64,000 bases of DNA from Methanohalophilus sp. RSK (GTDB taxonomy: Archaea; Halobacteriota; Methanosarcinia; Methanosarcinales; Methanosarcinaceae): positions 1 through 64,000 of the forward strand of contig NZ_RDSK01000014.1 of NCBI RefSeq assembly GCF_003722075.1, written 5' to 3'. The position numbers were made by a program, and so were the translations under genes. The notes beneath the pieces are model-generated. The model did not search any database. It saw only the letters and a list, made by a program, of their open reading frames with translations, and had not been told where the DNA came from. Of this stretch, positions 27,230 through 35,051 are shown piece after piece. How positions within the stretch are numbered: position 1 is the first letter of the stretch; every line of letters starts with the position of its first letter.

Positions 27230-28165
27230 ATGGACAAAGCTTTAATTTGTGGATCTTTTGCTTTTGATAATATCATGGTTTTTAATGACCAGTTCAAGAA
27301 TCATATTTTGCCGGATAAAGTGCATATATTAAATGTGTCATTCCTTGTACCTGAACTGCGTCGTGAGTTTGGAGGATGTGCGGGAAACATAGCCTATAAT
27401 CTCAAGTTACTTGGTGGTAATCCTCTCCCAATGGGGACGGTTGGTACAGATTTTGAGCATTATGCAAAATGGATGGATGAGAAGGGTATCAATCGGGAAC
27501 ATGTGAATGTGGTAGATGACACATTTACAGCGCAGGCTTTTATTACAACAGATATGGATGACAACCAGATAACTGCCTTCCATCCCGGGGCAATGAATTA
27601 TTCCCATAACTATTCGGTACTTGATGTAAGTGATCCTGCAGTGGGCATTGTAGCACCGGATGGCAGGGAGGGTATGATTCAACACGCCCGGGAATTTGTG
27701 AGTGCTGGTATACCTTTCATCTTTGATCCCGGTCAGGGTCTACCTATGTTTGATGGTGATGAATTGATGAAATTCATAGAGCAGGCTACCTGGTTGACAG
27801 TTAACGACTATGAGTGGCAATTGATTCAAGAGAGGACTGGCAAGAGTCAGGAGGAAATCTCTGCAAAGCTCAAAGCTCTTATAGTTACAAAAGGTCCGGA
27901 AGGTTCATTGATCTATAAAGACGGTGAAGTAATCCATATTCCTGCTGCCAAACCAGCTGTTTTGCAGGATCCCACGGGTTGTGGGGATGCATATCGTGCC
28001 GGTTTGCTCTATGGTCTAACAAATGACCTGGATTGGGATACCACTGGGCGGATTGCTTCTCTTATGGGTGCTATAAAAATTGAACACCAGGGTACCCAGA
28101 ACCATCACTTTAAGCTAGCGGATTTCAAGAGGCGTTTCAAGGAAGCCTTCGGTACGGTCTTTTAA
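27230..28165 (+). CDS. PfkB-family kinase, probable adenosine kinase
   Basis: A 311-residue ribokinase-fold protein with GGCAGNIAYNLKLLGG near the N-terminus and the C-terminal PfkB signature DPTGCGDAYRAGLLYG containing the catalytic aspartate. In this setting it would phosphorylate the adenosine released by AhcY, pulling the reversible SAH hydrolysis forward. That substrate is inferred from context; the family also contains ribokinases and nucleoside kinases. AGGAGT precedes the ATG; a terminator follows. Confidence 0.85.
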   Translation: MDKALICGSFAFDNIMVFNDQFKNHILPDKVHILNVSFLVPELRREFGGCAGNIAYNLKLLGGNPLPMGTVGTDFEHYAKWMDEKGINREHVNVVDDTFTAQAFITTDMDDNQITAFHPGAMNYSHNYSVLDVSDPAVGIVAPDGREGMIQHAREFVSAGIPFIFDPGQGLPMFDGDELMKFIEQATWLTVNDYEWQLIQERTGKSQEEISAKLKALIVTKGPEGSLIYKDGEVIHIPAAKPAVLQDPTGCGDAYRAGLLYGLTNDLDWDTTGRIASLMGAIKIEHQGTQNHHFKLADFKRRFKEAFGTVF

Positions 28166-28187
28166 AAAAATAGGACAAATCTCAGGG

Positions 28188-28222
28188 GAAGAAGTTCTGG
28201 TGTATTACACCATAATTTCTTC
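28188..28222 (+). terminator. terminator of the betaine operon
   Basis: An imperfect 17-bp stem with a perfect inner part (GGTGTA / TACACC, one-base loop) and outer GAAGAA / TTCTTC arms, followed by TTATTTTCCC. It lies 22 bases after the adenosine kinase stop. Confidence 0.65.
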
Positions 28223-28235
28223 TTATTTTCCCAAG

Positions 28236-29412
28236 TTTGACAGTATCCACTCCTTTCTGAAGAAATCGTCTCCTCTTCCAACCTAAAAATTTCACTTTTT
28301 TGTCAGGAAAACCCATTTGACAGTCTTAACTATTTCACGTTAATTTCTACGATTTCATCCCTTTTTGCCTTAAAATCAGTGTATTTATGGCATCAAAATT
28401 AGCGTAAATGTACCTTTTTGCCTTATTTTTCATGTAATCCACGGTAACTGTCAAATTCAATAAGCTATTTTTAATGAATTTTGTAGACTTAGATTTGAGT
28501 TCATCGTACTCATATCGCATCAGCGATATGAACAATTGTGCAATGAATCCAATAATCACAGCTCCATAAACGCTAGCATCCGTCCACACTCGCAATGGTT
28601 TGATCTCAATCTCATTCTTCAACGAATTAATGATTTTCTCAATAGAATCCTTCTTCCTATATGTAGAAAGAGCCTCTTTTAGTGTCAAATTCCTGCTTGA
28701 TTTCAGACAGAAAAATCCTTCCCTGCCTGTAATCACCTTCTCTTCCAGTAGTTTGATACACTCTTTTTCATCCATATCCACCAGTTTTGTCTGCAAAGAA
28801 TAAGTCACATCAACAAGTGCATTGTTGATTCTGAATTTCTTGGGCAGTTTCTTATTCTTATCAATGGATTTCTGTATATCCTTTGCCTGTTGTATCTGCC
28901 TCATAACCTTTCTAGCTCTGGAATCAAGTTGTTCCTTCTGCAATTTCTTTGAAAAATAGAAGTAGTTGACACTACTTGGTTTCACGATTTTTAGCCCGTA
29001 TATTCCATTCTTTGCATTAATCAGTTCAGGAGCCGATTCCCAGAACGTAGCTATTTTCTTATCATCACTTTTGTTCAGTTTCCTTGCAGTCAGATAATGC
29101 ATCTCATCTTCTCTTATCAAGGACTTCCTCCCGATTGATCCATTCGTGAGCTTTACTTATGCTGAAATTATCCGTCAGTTTGTAACTTACAAGGGCTTTG
29201 AGCAGGTTGTTGATGTCAATCCCATTCTTTTTGTGTTTACCAAAAACTGAAGGAAGATCAAGGATTTCGTAAAGTTGGTTTACAGCCAGGACGGTTCCAA
29301 TAGGAAAGCATATATTCTTGTTAGGAATAATCTCATATGTTCTTAGTTTTGTTTGCATTTTTCATCGAATACAGCAAAGCTAAGAACACTATTATTACTT
29401 TTGACTGTCAAA
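28236..29412 (-). mobile_element. IS1634-like insertion sequence relic A, internally deleted
   Basis: Bounded by TTTGACAGT at 28236-28244 and its exact reverse complement ACTGTCAAA at 29404-29412, total 1,177 bp. It carries a minus-strand transposase in two frames (29104-29358 and 28347-29120) that together lack the central catalytic part. A second, shorter relic with similar ends lies inverted at 32902-33151. Target-site duplication is not evident. Confidence 0.75.
28347..29358 (-). pseudogene. transposase (IS1634-like), internal deletion removing the catalytic core
   Basis: The first frame (84 residues: IIPNKNICFPIGTVLAVNQLYEIL...NREEVLDK) is the N-terminal domain. The second resumes at MHYLTARKLNKSDDKK and ends with the region RKKDSIEKIINSLKNEIEIKPLRVWT. 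Full-length relatives have about 200 residues between these, including the first catalytic aspartates, so the protein cannot be active. The second frame ends at TAG (28347-28349), one of only two TAG-terminated frames here; reading through adds three residues to a TGA. Confidence 0.75.
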
Positions 29413-29599
29413 GTCGGGTTCTTCCTTTAATTTCATTAATTTTTCCATACTGTTCTTAGAAGACATGAAATTATAGAAAGATTATTTCAATTTCATATGG
29501 CACTTCTGCGTCCCTTTTTTAATAGGTTCATCAGCCCATTTAAGCCTCACAAATGTTATTCTGGCTCAAGATTCCCTAAGGATGCACAAGAACGCCTAT

Positions 29600-29883
29600 C
29601 GTCTTCAGTAACGCAAGGGCTCACGCTGGTCGGTCTTGACCCTTTCGCCCGGCCGTTGCGGGGCTAAAGAGGGTGCCACAACCATGCAGGCCACCCCGCT
29701 AGCAGTCAATTGGCGGTATAAGCTATAGCCACAGGGATCCCGCTTCATAACAGTTCTTCGGACTTTCCCAGCTTCCGCATTAACCTGGCCACGGCATTTG
29801 GATTATTCGGAATGGTTCCCAACGACTCCGCTTAACTCAGCCACTTTGTGCTGCAGCTGCTGCAGTTGAATCTTTGTGTACAT
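29600..29883 (-). pseudogene. IS110-family transposase N-terminal remnant
   Basis: Minus-strand translation gives, across a frameshift and stops, [12 protein letters not shown] then [19 protein letters not shown] followed by [19 protein letters not shown]. This is the DEDD-domain region characteristic of IS110-family transposases (CYEAGPCGYGLYRQL and KTDRRDA in intact relatives). It starts at ATG 29883 and dissolves into stops by about 29600. The stretch is visibly richer in G+C than the flanking chromosome. Confidence 0.7.
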
Positions 29884-29914
29884 CCAGCCTTAAAGATTTG
29901 CAGTACTGCATAGT

Positions 29915-29984
29915 GTCGGCTCCTTTCGTTTGGCGTGTTAACTGGTCTTTACAGTTACTAACATACGCCTTCGAAGGGGCCGAC
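29915..29984. repeat. 70-base imperfect hairpin beside the IS110 relic
   Basis: Arms starting GTCGGCTCCTTTCG and ending CTTCGAAGGGGCCGAC pair over about 28 bases with a few mismatches around a loop near GGTCTTTACAG. It lies just 5' of the IS110 transposase relic, the position of the non-coding left end in IS110 elements, and ends 15 bases before the GyrI-like frame. It may be a remnant of the element's structured non-coding RNA region. Confidence 0.5.
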
Positions 29985-29998
29985 CCGGGTTGAAACCG

Positions 29999-30434
29999 AT
30001 GAGGGTGGCGTATTACCTGGTTATTGGGAAGAGCCCGGAACTGGAAGCTTGGGATGTGTTGCTCGAGTGGGCCGCCAGAGCCAAAGGGTTGCTTACCGCG
30101 GGGAAATACAGGGGCTCCGGGTTCGACTGTGCCGAACCCGGAGCGGGAGGACTAGGGGTATGAGGTATGGATCACAGTTAATGATTCAGTTGAGGGCGAT
30201 GAAACCGTAAGGATAAAGGAAGTGCCGGGAGGGCTCTATGCTGTGACCAGCACTACCCTGGGTGAGATAGGTGAAGCCTGGCGCAGGCTGGGAGCCTGGC
30301 TAGAAACGAGCGAATATGAGATGGGCGAGCATCAGTGTCTGAAAGAGCCGCTGCTCACTAAAGATGGACGTATTGATGAAGAACCGGATCGGACAATACA
30401 TATTTACTTCCCCGTTAGCAGGAGAGGGAGCTAG
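29999..30434 (+). pseudogene. GyrI-like/effector-binding domain protein, single frameshift
   Basis: From ATG 29999 the frame reads MRVAYYLVIGKSPELEAWDV (the usual start of a GyrI-like small-molecule-binding domain) and hits TGA at 30161-30163. One base over, the homology continues: YEVWITVNDSVEGDET, then EVPGGLYAVT and GEIGEAWRRLGAWLE, ending IHIYFPV and a TAG. A one-base change in the GGGG run at about 30156-30159 explains the break. No DNA-binding HTH precedes it. It is a stand-alone or truncated regulator domain, G+C-rich and probably foreign. Confidence 0.75.
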
Positions 30435-30504
30435 TTCGATTGTTCCTCCTCTACACCGCTACCTGAGATTCCAGCCATACTCTAACAGGAGCTTTTCCAA
30501 GAAT

Positions 30505-30549
30505 GAAAAACCAAAAAGCGAAAAACCAAAAAGCGAAAAACCAAAAAGC
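30505..30549 (+). repeat. three exact 15-bp tandem repeats
   Basis: The unit GAAAAACCAAAAAGC is repeated three times without spacers directly before the bidirectional terminator. It is A-rich on this strand, so the opposite strand gives T-rich sequence after the terminator for the cytochrome gene's opposite direction. Probably slippage. Confidence 0.9.
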
Positions 30550-30553
30550 AGGA

Positions 30554-30583
30554 GGCAGTTCCAGATGAGACTCTGGAACTGCC
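30554..30583. terminator. bidirectional terminator between GyrI pseudogene and cytochrome gene
   Basis: A perfect 12-bp stem (GGCAGTTCCAGA / TCTGGAACTGCC) with a 6-base loop. It lies 31 bases beyond the stop of the minus-strand cytochrome gene, with T-rich sequence on both sides in the relevant directions. Confidence 0.8.
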
Positions 30584-30614
30584 TGCAAATCCTCACTTTT
30601 TGCCTTGCTCTGTC

Positions 30615-32438
30615 TTACTTCCTTCTTCTCAGTACGAGGTAGGCTACGGCTAACAGGCCTGTAATGGCAAGCAACGCTCCGAAGCCGGGCGTTGGTGTCG
30701 ACGGCGCAGGCTTAGATGTTTCTTGTGCAAAGCGAAGAACCTGGTACTGACCGTCGCCATAAGTTGTGTGTCCCGGTGGAATTTCACCTCTTCCACAGTT
30801 GTCAAATACAGCCACAGAATAGTCATACTCTGTTGCTTTAGTAAGATCAAACTGCACATCATCTGCATTTCCAGTTACCAATGGCCGCCGGAATTCATTG
30901 ACCCAGACGCCATCCTTCCAGACGGCTGTGTTCAAAACATCACCACGGCTTCCCTCGGGTTTCCTCAAGATACGCTCGGGAACCACGGTGCCCAAGTCAG
31001 CATATTTATTCCATGCATCTGCCACAGTCGCTGCATCGTATGCAGAATCGGTTGGATCTGCCACTATCGTTTCGCCATTGTCTATTTCAGTCTGGGTTAG
31101 AGCCATCGCGTCTGCCCAGGAAGTTGGATTTGTTTCGATGAATTTGGGTGCGCTCTTGGCTTTGTTCCGGTTGTGACCGTAAGCGCTCTTGCCCGCGTCA
31201 CCACGCCTTCCGGAATCCTCGGTGTTGTAGCCGTCAGCCGTGTCCATGTACCACACGAGCCGCTTGTCGTCCGCTACGCCTGAGAATTTGACCGTGCCAG
31301 CGGTGGCCTCAAATGCGTCATTCTCTGTGCTTATTGTCAGATCGCCATTGTCCGTAGCGCTATACGCTCCGAGAGCCCTTGCAGCCTTGTTGTGCCAGAT
31401 ATCCATGGTAGCACCTGACTCGTCCGTGAATTTGGCAGAGCCCGGTACATTGCCGTGACACGTAATTGCGCAACCATGGCGTGCTTTGAAATTTGGAGTG
31501 TCGATATTCCAGAAGAATGCAAGGCGATCTTCCGACTGCTTGTCATTCTCAGTGGTTGCCTCAGGATGCTGCCACTTGCCGTTATCCTGAATCCAGGAGC
31601 CGCTTCTGGTGAGGCTGGCAGTGGGATCTTCCCACTCGGCACGGATGTAGAGGTATTTATCGCTGTACAGAGCCTTCAGTTTGATCTTGTCCGTTGCCGT
31701 GTAGACTGTCGGGACCACAGATATGACGTGTTCTTCTGCCTTATCCCAGGCGGGATTGTCGGTACCGTTGACGAGATCGTTGATGTCAAAGTCTGTAGTA
31801 TTGACAGCCTTCAGGTATGGATCGTAGCCCAGGGTACGATCATTTGTGTACGTGGAATCGATCCACTTCGTGATGGTAGCAATCTCGGCATCATTGAGGT
31901 ACTTGGCCATGAAGCCACCCGGTTGAATCCACGAACGCAGTGTACCCTTTTCCGCTGCTGCGATGATGTCCGCATCGGTTTGCAGGGATGGGAAGCCCTT
32001 GCCCGTTGATAGTGGTCCGGTGGTGAAACCCCTGCCTCTGTTCTCTCTGTGGCAGCTAATGCAATCCTGCTCGGCATTAGCAGTCAATTTGGTCTGATCG
32101 GTATCATCACGCATGAAGAAGTGTGTTTTTTCAACAGATGTGTGACAATCCGTACAGTCCGTAGTAGTTGCAGTGTGCTTGTATGCGTCAGTGTTCCCGT
32201 AAGGAACATGACACTGACTACACTGGTCAGAATTCTGAGCACCGGGTGTAGTGTCCGTATGCCAGGACGGGCGATCCACGTGGCAATCAGCACAGTTGTC
32301 TGCAATTATGTTAGATACTTCTGCAGGAACAGAAGGCGCAGCGCTCGCTGACCCTGCTGCGGTGAACAAGACCAGTATCGCCAGCGCCAATAACGCCAGG
32401 AATATTCCGTTTACAGTTTTCGTTCTAGTTCGTTCCAT
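30615..32438 (-). CDS. secreted multiheme cytochrome with ethylbenzene-dehydrogenase-like haem domain and PGF-CTERM anchor
   Basis: A 607-residue exported protein. Signal peptide at about 8-34 (GIFLALLALAILVLF, cleavage near GSASA-AP). Four CxxCH haem sites in the next 100 residues (CADCH 49, CSQCH 73, CTDCH 95, CISCH 126) and a CxxxCH (CAITCH) at about 323 inside a domain resembling the haem-binding gamma subunit of ethylbenzene dehydrogenase (about 230-550). It ends PGFGALLAITGLLAVAYLVLRRRK, a PGF-CTERM sorting tail, so it should be archaeosortase-processed and lipid-anchored at the cell surface. ATG 32438 is spaced from AAGGAGG; ATG 32447 abuts it. No cytochrome maturation genes nearby. 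Likely outward electron transfer; unproven. Confidence 0.88.
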   Translation of the reverse strand: MERTRTKTVNGIFLALLALAILVLFTAAGSASAAPSVPAEVSNIIADNCADCHVDRPSWHTDTTPGAQNSDQCSQCHVPYGNTDAYKHTATTTDCTDCHTSVEKTHFFMRDDTDQTKLTANAEQDCISCHRENRGRGFTTGPLSTGKGFPSLQTDADIIAAAEKGTLRSWIQPGGFMAKYLNDAEIATITKWIDSTYTNDRTLGYDPYLKAVNTTDFDINDLVNGTDNPAWDKAEEHVISVVPTVYTATDKIKLKALYSDKYLYIRAEWEDPTASLTRSGSWIQDNGKWQHPEATTENDKQSEDRLAFFWNIDTPNFKARHGCAITCHGNVPGSAKFTDESGATMDIWHNKAARALGAYSATDNGDLTISTENDAFEATAGTVKFSGVADDKRLVWYMDTADGYNTEDSGRRGDAGKSAYGHNRNKAKSAPKFIETNPTSWADAMALTQTEIDNGETIVADPTDSAYDAATVADAWNKYADLGTVVPERILRKPEGSRGDVLNTAVWKDGVWVNEFRRPLVTGNADDVQFDLTKATEYDYSVAVFDNCGRGEIPPGHTTYGDGQYQVLRFAQETSKPAPSTPTPGFGALLAITGLLAVAYLVLRRRK

Positions 32439-32487
32439 TAACACCATCCTCCTTCGTTCTAGTTCGTTCCACTATCACCATTCTCCC
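32420..32487. repeat. 34-bp tandem duplication spanning the cytochrome start region
   Basis: Units 32420-32453 and 32454-32487 share TCGTTCTAGTTCGTTCCA exactly and are similar beyond. On the gene's strand the first unit holds the real ATG with GGAGG upstream. The second holds the same codons with the ATG changed to GTG. The translation initiation region has therefore been copied upstream. Confidence 0.85.
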
Positions 32488-32489
32488 TT

Positions 32490-32642
32490 TCCTTCGTAGC
32501 CCCATACGGTATCCCTTTCCTTCCAAATGGTTTATGGGGTCATGTTCCAGTTTTTCGATTTTTTCAACATTCTGGATAGATTGGTATTGTCAAGGAACCT
32601 TAAGAATTTGGCAGCCTGCCTGGAATACTTTATATCAAACAT
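32490..32642 (-). pseudogene. RelE-type toxin remnant, frameshifted and truncated
   Basis: Starts at an ATG overlapping the antitoxin stop (TAATG). It reads MFDIKYSRQAAKFLRFLD, then after a frame change VEKIEKLEHDPINHLEGKGYRM, the usual N-terminal two-thirds of an archaeal RelE/ParE toxin. The expected C-terminal beta strands are missing because the sequence runs into the duplicated upstream region of the cytochrome gene at about 32490. The toxin must be inactive. Confidence 0.7.
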
Positions 32643-32845
32643 TATAATCCTAATTCTTTTTTTAGTTCCTCGTGGGAGATAAGTGTACCAACCCTCTTCT
32701 CAGACCTGCATTGATTCAAAGACAGATTGTCATCTTCCGTCATAATTGAATCTATATCCATCATATGACTTTTGATGAAATCAAGATCTTCCCTTGTTGC
32801 TTTTAATTCATGCACAATCTCTACAGAGTCGATCACTTCTGACAT
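32642..32845 (-). CDS. RelB-like antitoxin, orphaned
   Basis: A 67-residue acidic protein with the pattern of archaeal RelB antitoxins: an N-terminal helix (REDLDFIKSHMMDIDSIMTEDD) and the C-terminal toxin-wrapping segment TLISHEELKKELGL. It is directly followed by the broken toxin, so it is an orphan. The middle (LNQCRSEKRVG) looks degraded compared with typical members. No clear ribosome site, so expression is uncertain. Confidence 0.7.
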   Translation of the reverse strand: MSEVIDSVEIVHELKATREDLDFIKSHMMDIDSIMTEDDNLSLNQCRSEKRVGTLISHEELKKELGL

Positions 32846-32901
32846 AATTGAAAATTGGTTTGTGATTACTTAAATATATCTCATTTTAGGTAATGCTCAA
32901 C

Positions 32902-33151
32902 TTTGACAGTTTTATTTTTAATCAACTGAATGTCTCTCTTTTTAGGTTCTATTCTAATCTCTATGTTTATCTTTTTTATTCTAGTCGTTCGCTAGCATCT
33001 TTTTTGCATCCATTTTAAAGGAAAACCGATGAAATCGGAGTTTTTCACATGAAATTGTTTGAACTGTCAAATAGCTTTTCCTGACAAAAAAATGAAAATT
33101 TTGGGTTGAAAGAGAAGACATTCTCTTCAAGAAAGAGTAGAAACTATCAAA
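32902..33151 (+). mobile_element. IS relic B, 250 bp, inverted relative to relic A
   Basis: Ends TTTGACAGT (32902-32910) and ACTATCAAA (33143-33151, one mismatch). Its last 100 bases (from CTGTCAAATAGCTTTTCCTG at about 33063) match, as reverse complement with scattered differences, the outer 100 bases of relic A (28236-28316). No transposase coding remains. With relic A it brackets 29413-32901 in the arrangement of a composite transposon. Confidence 0.65.
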
Positions 33152-33471
33152 CTGGGGTTATTTTGTTTATTCGGAGATATTTGCATTTGTATTTGTGGAG
33201 TTGCTTATCTTACAATTTCATATGCAAATAAATTGAGAATTTTGGGGTTCTTTGCATTTTTGTTTAATTTGCAAGTGCGGGTTGTAATATTGCAACCTGT
33301 CGTGACTTTTATGATCGTATTAATAAGGTTTAAGTATTTTACAGACAAAACATATTCATTCGTCAGTTTTGTTTTTCCCAAATTTTGTCGGTGTTTCCTT
33401 TGTGTGGGATTGTGGGGAATTAGAAATTGTAAATAGTTTTTCTATAGAGTCATTATCAAATGAGGTATTGT
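33152..33471 (+). promoter_or_regulatory. upstream region of the archaeal-type SAH/SIH hydrolase
   Basis: About 320 bases without a credible gene. It contains an 18-base near-palindrome GGTTGTAATATTGCAACC at 33280-33297 (one mismatched pair) and a TATA-like GGTTTAAGTATTTT at about 33327-33340. The arrangement dyad, box A, gene suggests a regulated promoter; the transcription start is not determinable. Confidence 0.4.
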
Positions 33472-34707
33472 ATGATCGATGAGGAACTTATTGGATATGG
33501 TGAACAAAAGATCGAGTGGGCCAGGAATCATATGCCTGTTCTTTCTATAATCAGGAAGGAATTCGAAGAAGAAAAGCCTCTGAAAGGTCACAGGATAGCA
33601 ATGGCACTTCATGTAGAGGCAAAGACCGCCGTATTGGTAGAAACCCTTGCTACAGGAGGCGCTGAGGTTGCTATTACCGGCTGTAATCCTCTGAGTACCC
33701 AGAATGATGTGGCTATGGCTCTGGATATGAAGGATAATATCGATTGTTTTGCAAAATATGATTGTTCCAGCAAGGAATATTACGGCTCTATTGACAGAGT
33801 ACTTGATATTGATCCGGATATAACCATCGATGACGGTGCGGACCTGATTTTTAAGCTTCATACGGAAAGGACCGAACTTCTTGATTCAATACAGGGTGGA
33901 TGTGAGGAAACTACCACAGGGATCCATCGTCTCAAGGCAATGGAAGTGGAAGGGGCCCTGAGGATGCCGGTAATTGCCGTAAATGATGCTATGACCAAAT
34001 TCCTTTTTGATAACCGTTATGGTACGGGGCAATCTTCCTGGGATGCGATCATGAGGACTACCAACTTGCTAGTGGCGGGTAAGACTGTTGTCATTGGCGG
34101 CTATGGTTGGTGTGGTCGTGGTGCTGCCATGCGGGCTTCAGGTCTGGGTGCAAACCTCATTGTGACGGAAGTGGATCCAATACGAGCTCTTGAAGCAAAA
34201 ATGGATGGCTTCAGGGTCATGCCTATGCAAAAGGCCGCCCTTTATGGTGATATCTTTGTGATGACTACTGGAAATACTGATGTATTGAACAGGGATCATT
34301 TTGAGGTGATGAAAGATGGTGCAATACTTGCCAATTCCGGACACTTTAATGTGGAAATAAACCTGGAAGACCTTGTTGCATTGTCTTCTTCAGTCAGGGA
34401 TGTCAGGAAAAACATCAAAGAATATACGGTAGACGGTAAACATATTAATGTTCTTGCCGATGGGAGGTTGGTAAACCTTGCTGCAGGTGATGGTCATCCG
34501 GCTGAAGTGATGGATATGAGTTTTGCAAACCAGGCTCAATGTGCACGTTATATTGCCGAGAATAAGCTCGAGGCAGGGGTGCATGCGGTACCTAAGGCTC
34601 TGGATGTGCGTGTGGCCAGGCTCAAACTGAAATCTCTTGGTGTCGAAATTGATTCGTATTCTGCCAAACAGGCAGAATACATGGGTGGCTGGGAATGTGG
34701 CACATAA
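33472..34707 (+). CDS. archaeal-type S-adenosylhomocysteine / S-inosylhomocysteine hydrolase
   Basis: A 411-residue NAD-dependent hydrolase with GCEETTTGIHRL, VVIGGYGWCGRGAAMRA (NAD loop) and NSGHFNVEI. It lacks both the 40-residue insertion and the KPEHYRY tail of the bacterial-type enzyme at 23930. In Methanocaldococcus the corresponding enzyme prefers S-inosylhomocysteine, formed by DadD, and dadD is in this window. This is therefore probably the native housekeeping SAH-disposal enzyme. ATG 33472 is spaced from GAGGT at 33462-33466; ATG 33460 overlaps it. Confidence 0.9.
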   Translation: MIDEELIGYGEQKIEWARNHMPVLSIIRKEFEEEKPLKGHRIAMALHVEAKTAVLVETLATGGAEVAITGCNPLSTQNDVAMALDMKDNIDCFAKYDCSSKEYYGSIDRVLDIDPDITIDDGADLIFKLHTERTELLDSIQGGCEETTTGIHRLKAMEVEGALRMPVIAVNDAMTKFLFDNRYGTGQSSWDAIMRTTNLLVAGKTVVIGGYGWCGRGAAMRASGLGANLIVTEVDPIRALEAKMDGFRVMPMQKAALYGDIFVMTTGNTDVLNRDHFEVMKDGAILANSGHFNVEINLEDLVALSSSVRDVRKNIKEYTVDGKHINVLADGRLVNLAAGDGHPAEVMDMSFANQAQCARYIAENKLEAGVHAVPKALDVRVARLKLKSLGVEIDSYSAKQAEYMGGWECGT

Positions 34708-34724
34708 TCCGGTAACTTTGTAAG

Positions 34725-34789
34725 TTCGGAAAATGATGCTATATATATCTTGTTTGTAGTAGTGTTCTACTGCTTCCTTATTTTCCGAA
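34725..34789 (+). terminator. terminator after the SAH/SIH hydrolase gene
   Basis: A 10-bp perfect outer stem (TTCGGAAAAT / ATTTTCCGAA) enclosing a smaller GTAG...CTAC stem, 17 bases past the stop codon. Downstream 34790-34926 holds the tRNA promoter. Confidence 0.6.
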
Positions 34790-34926
34790 ATCATGGTTCA
34801 TTTTTATGCGTTGGAGGCATTTGATTTTTGGTAAAGCCGGCCTCTACAACAAACCTTATATACAATGCCACTCATGTATTGGCGCTGCCTAAGGGTGGCA
34901 TGAAAGGTGTATGCGGCAAACATTGT

Positions 34927-35003
<77 letters not shown>

Positions 35004-35051
35004 CAAAATTATGGGAAACATTTACCTGCAGATTTTTTAGGAGGATATTAT

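Noticed and set aside
29480-30160. rRNA or large structured RNA, suggested by higher G+C and strong folding
   Set aside because: No rRNA signature sequences; the minus strand translates into recognisable IS110 transposase pieces and the plus strand into a GyrI-like domain.
30364-30642. 92-residue plus-strand frame running through the 15-bp repeats and terminator
   Set aside because: Its lysine-proline repeat comes only from the tandem repeat; it overlaps the GyrI pseudogene in another frame and the cytochrome terminator.
33233-33436. 67-residue frame upstream of the SAH/SIH hydrolase
   Set aside because: Phenylalanine-rich AT-derived frame with no ribosome site or homology, overlapping promoter-like sequence.
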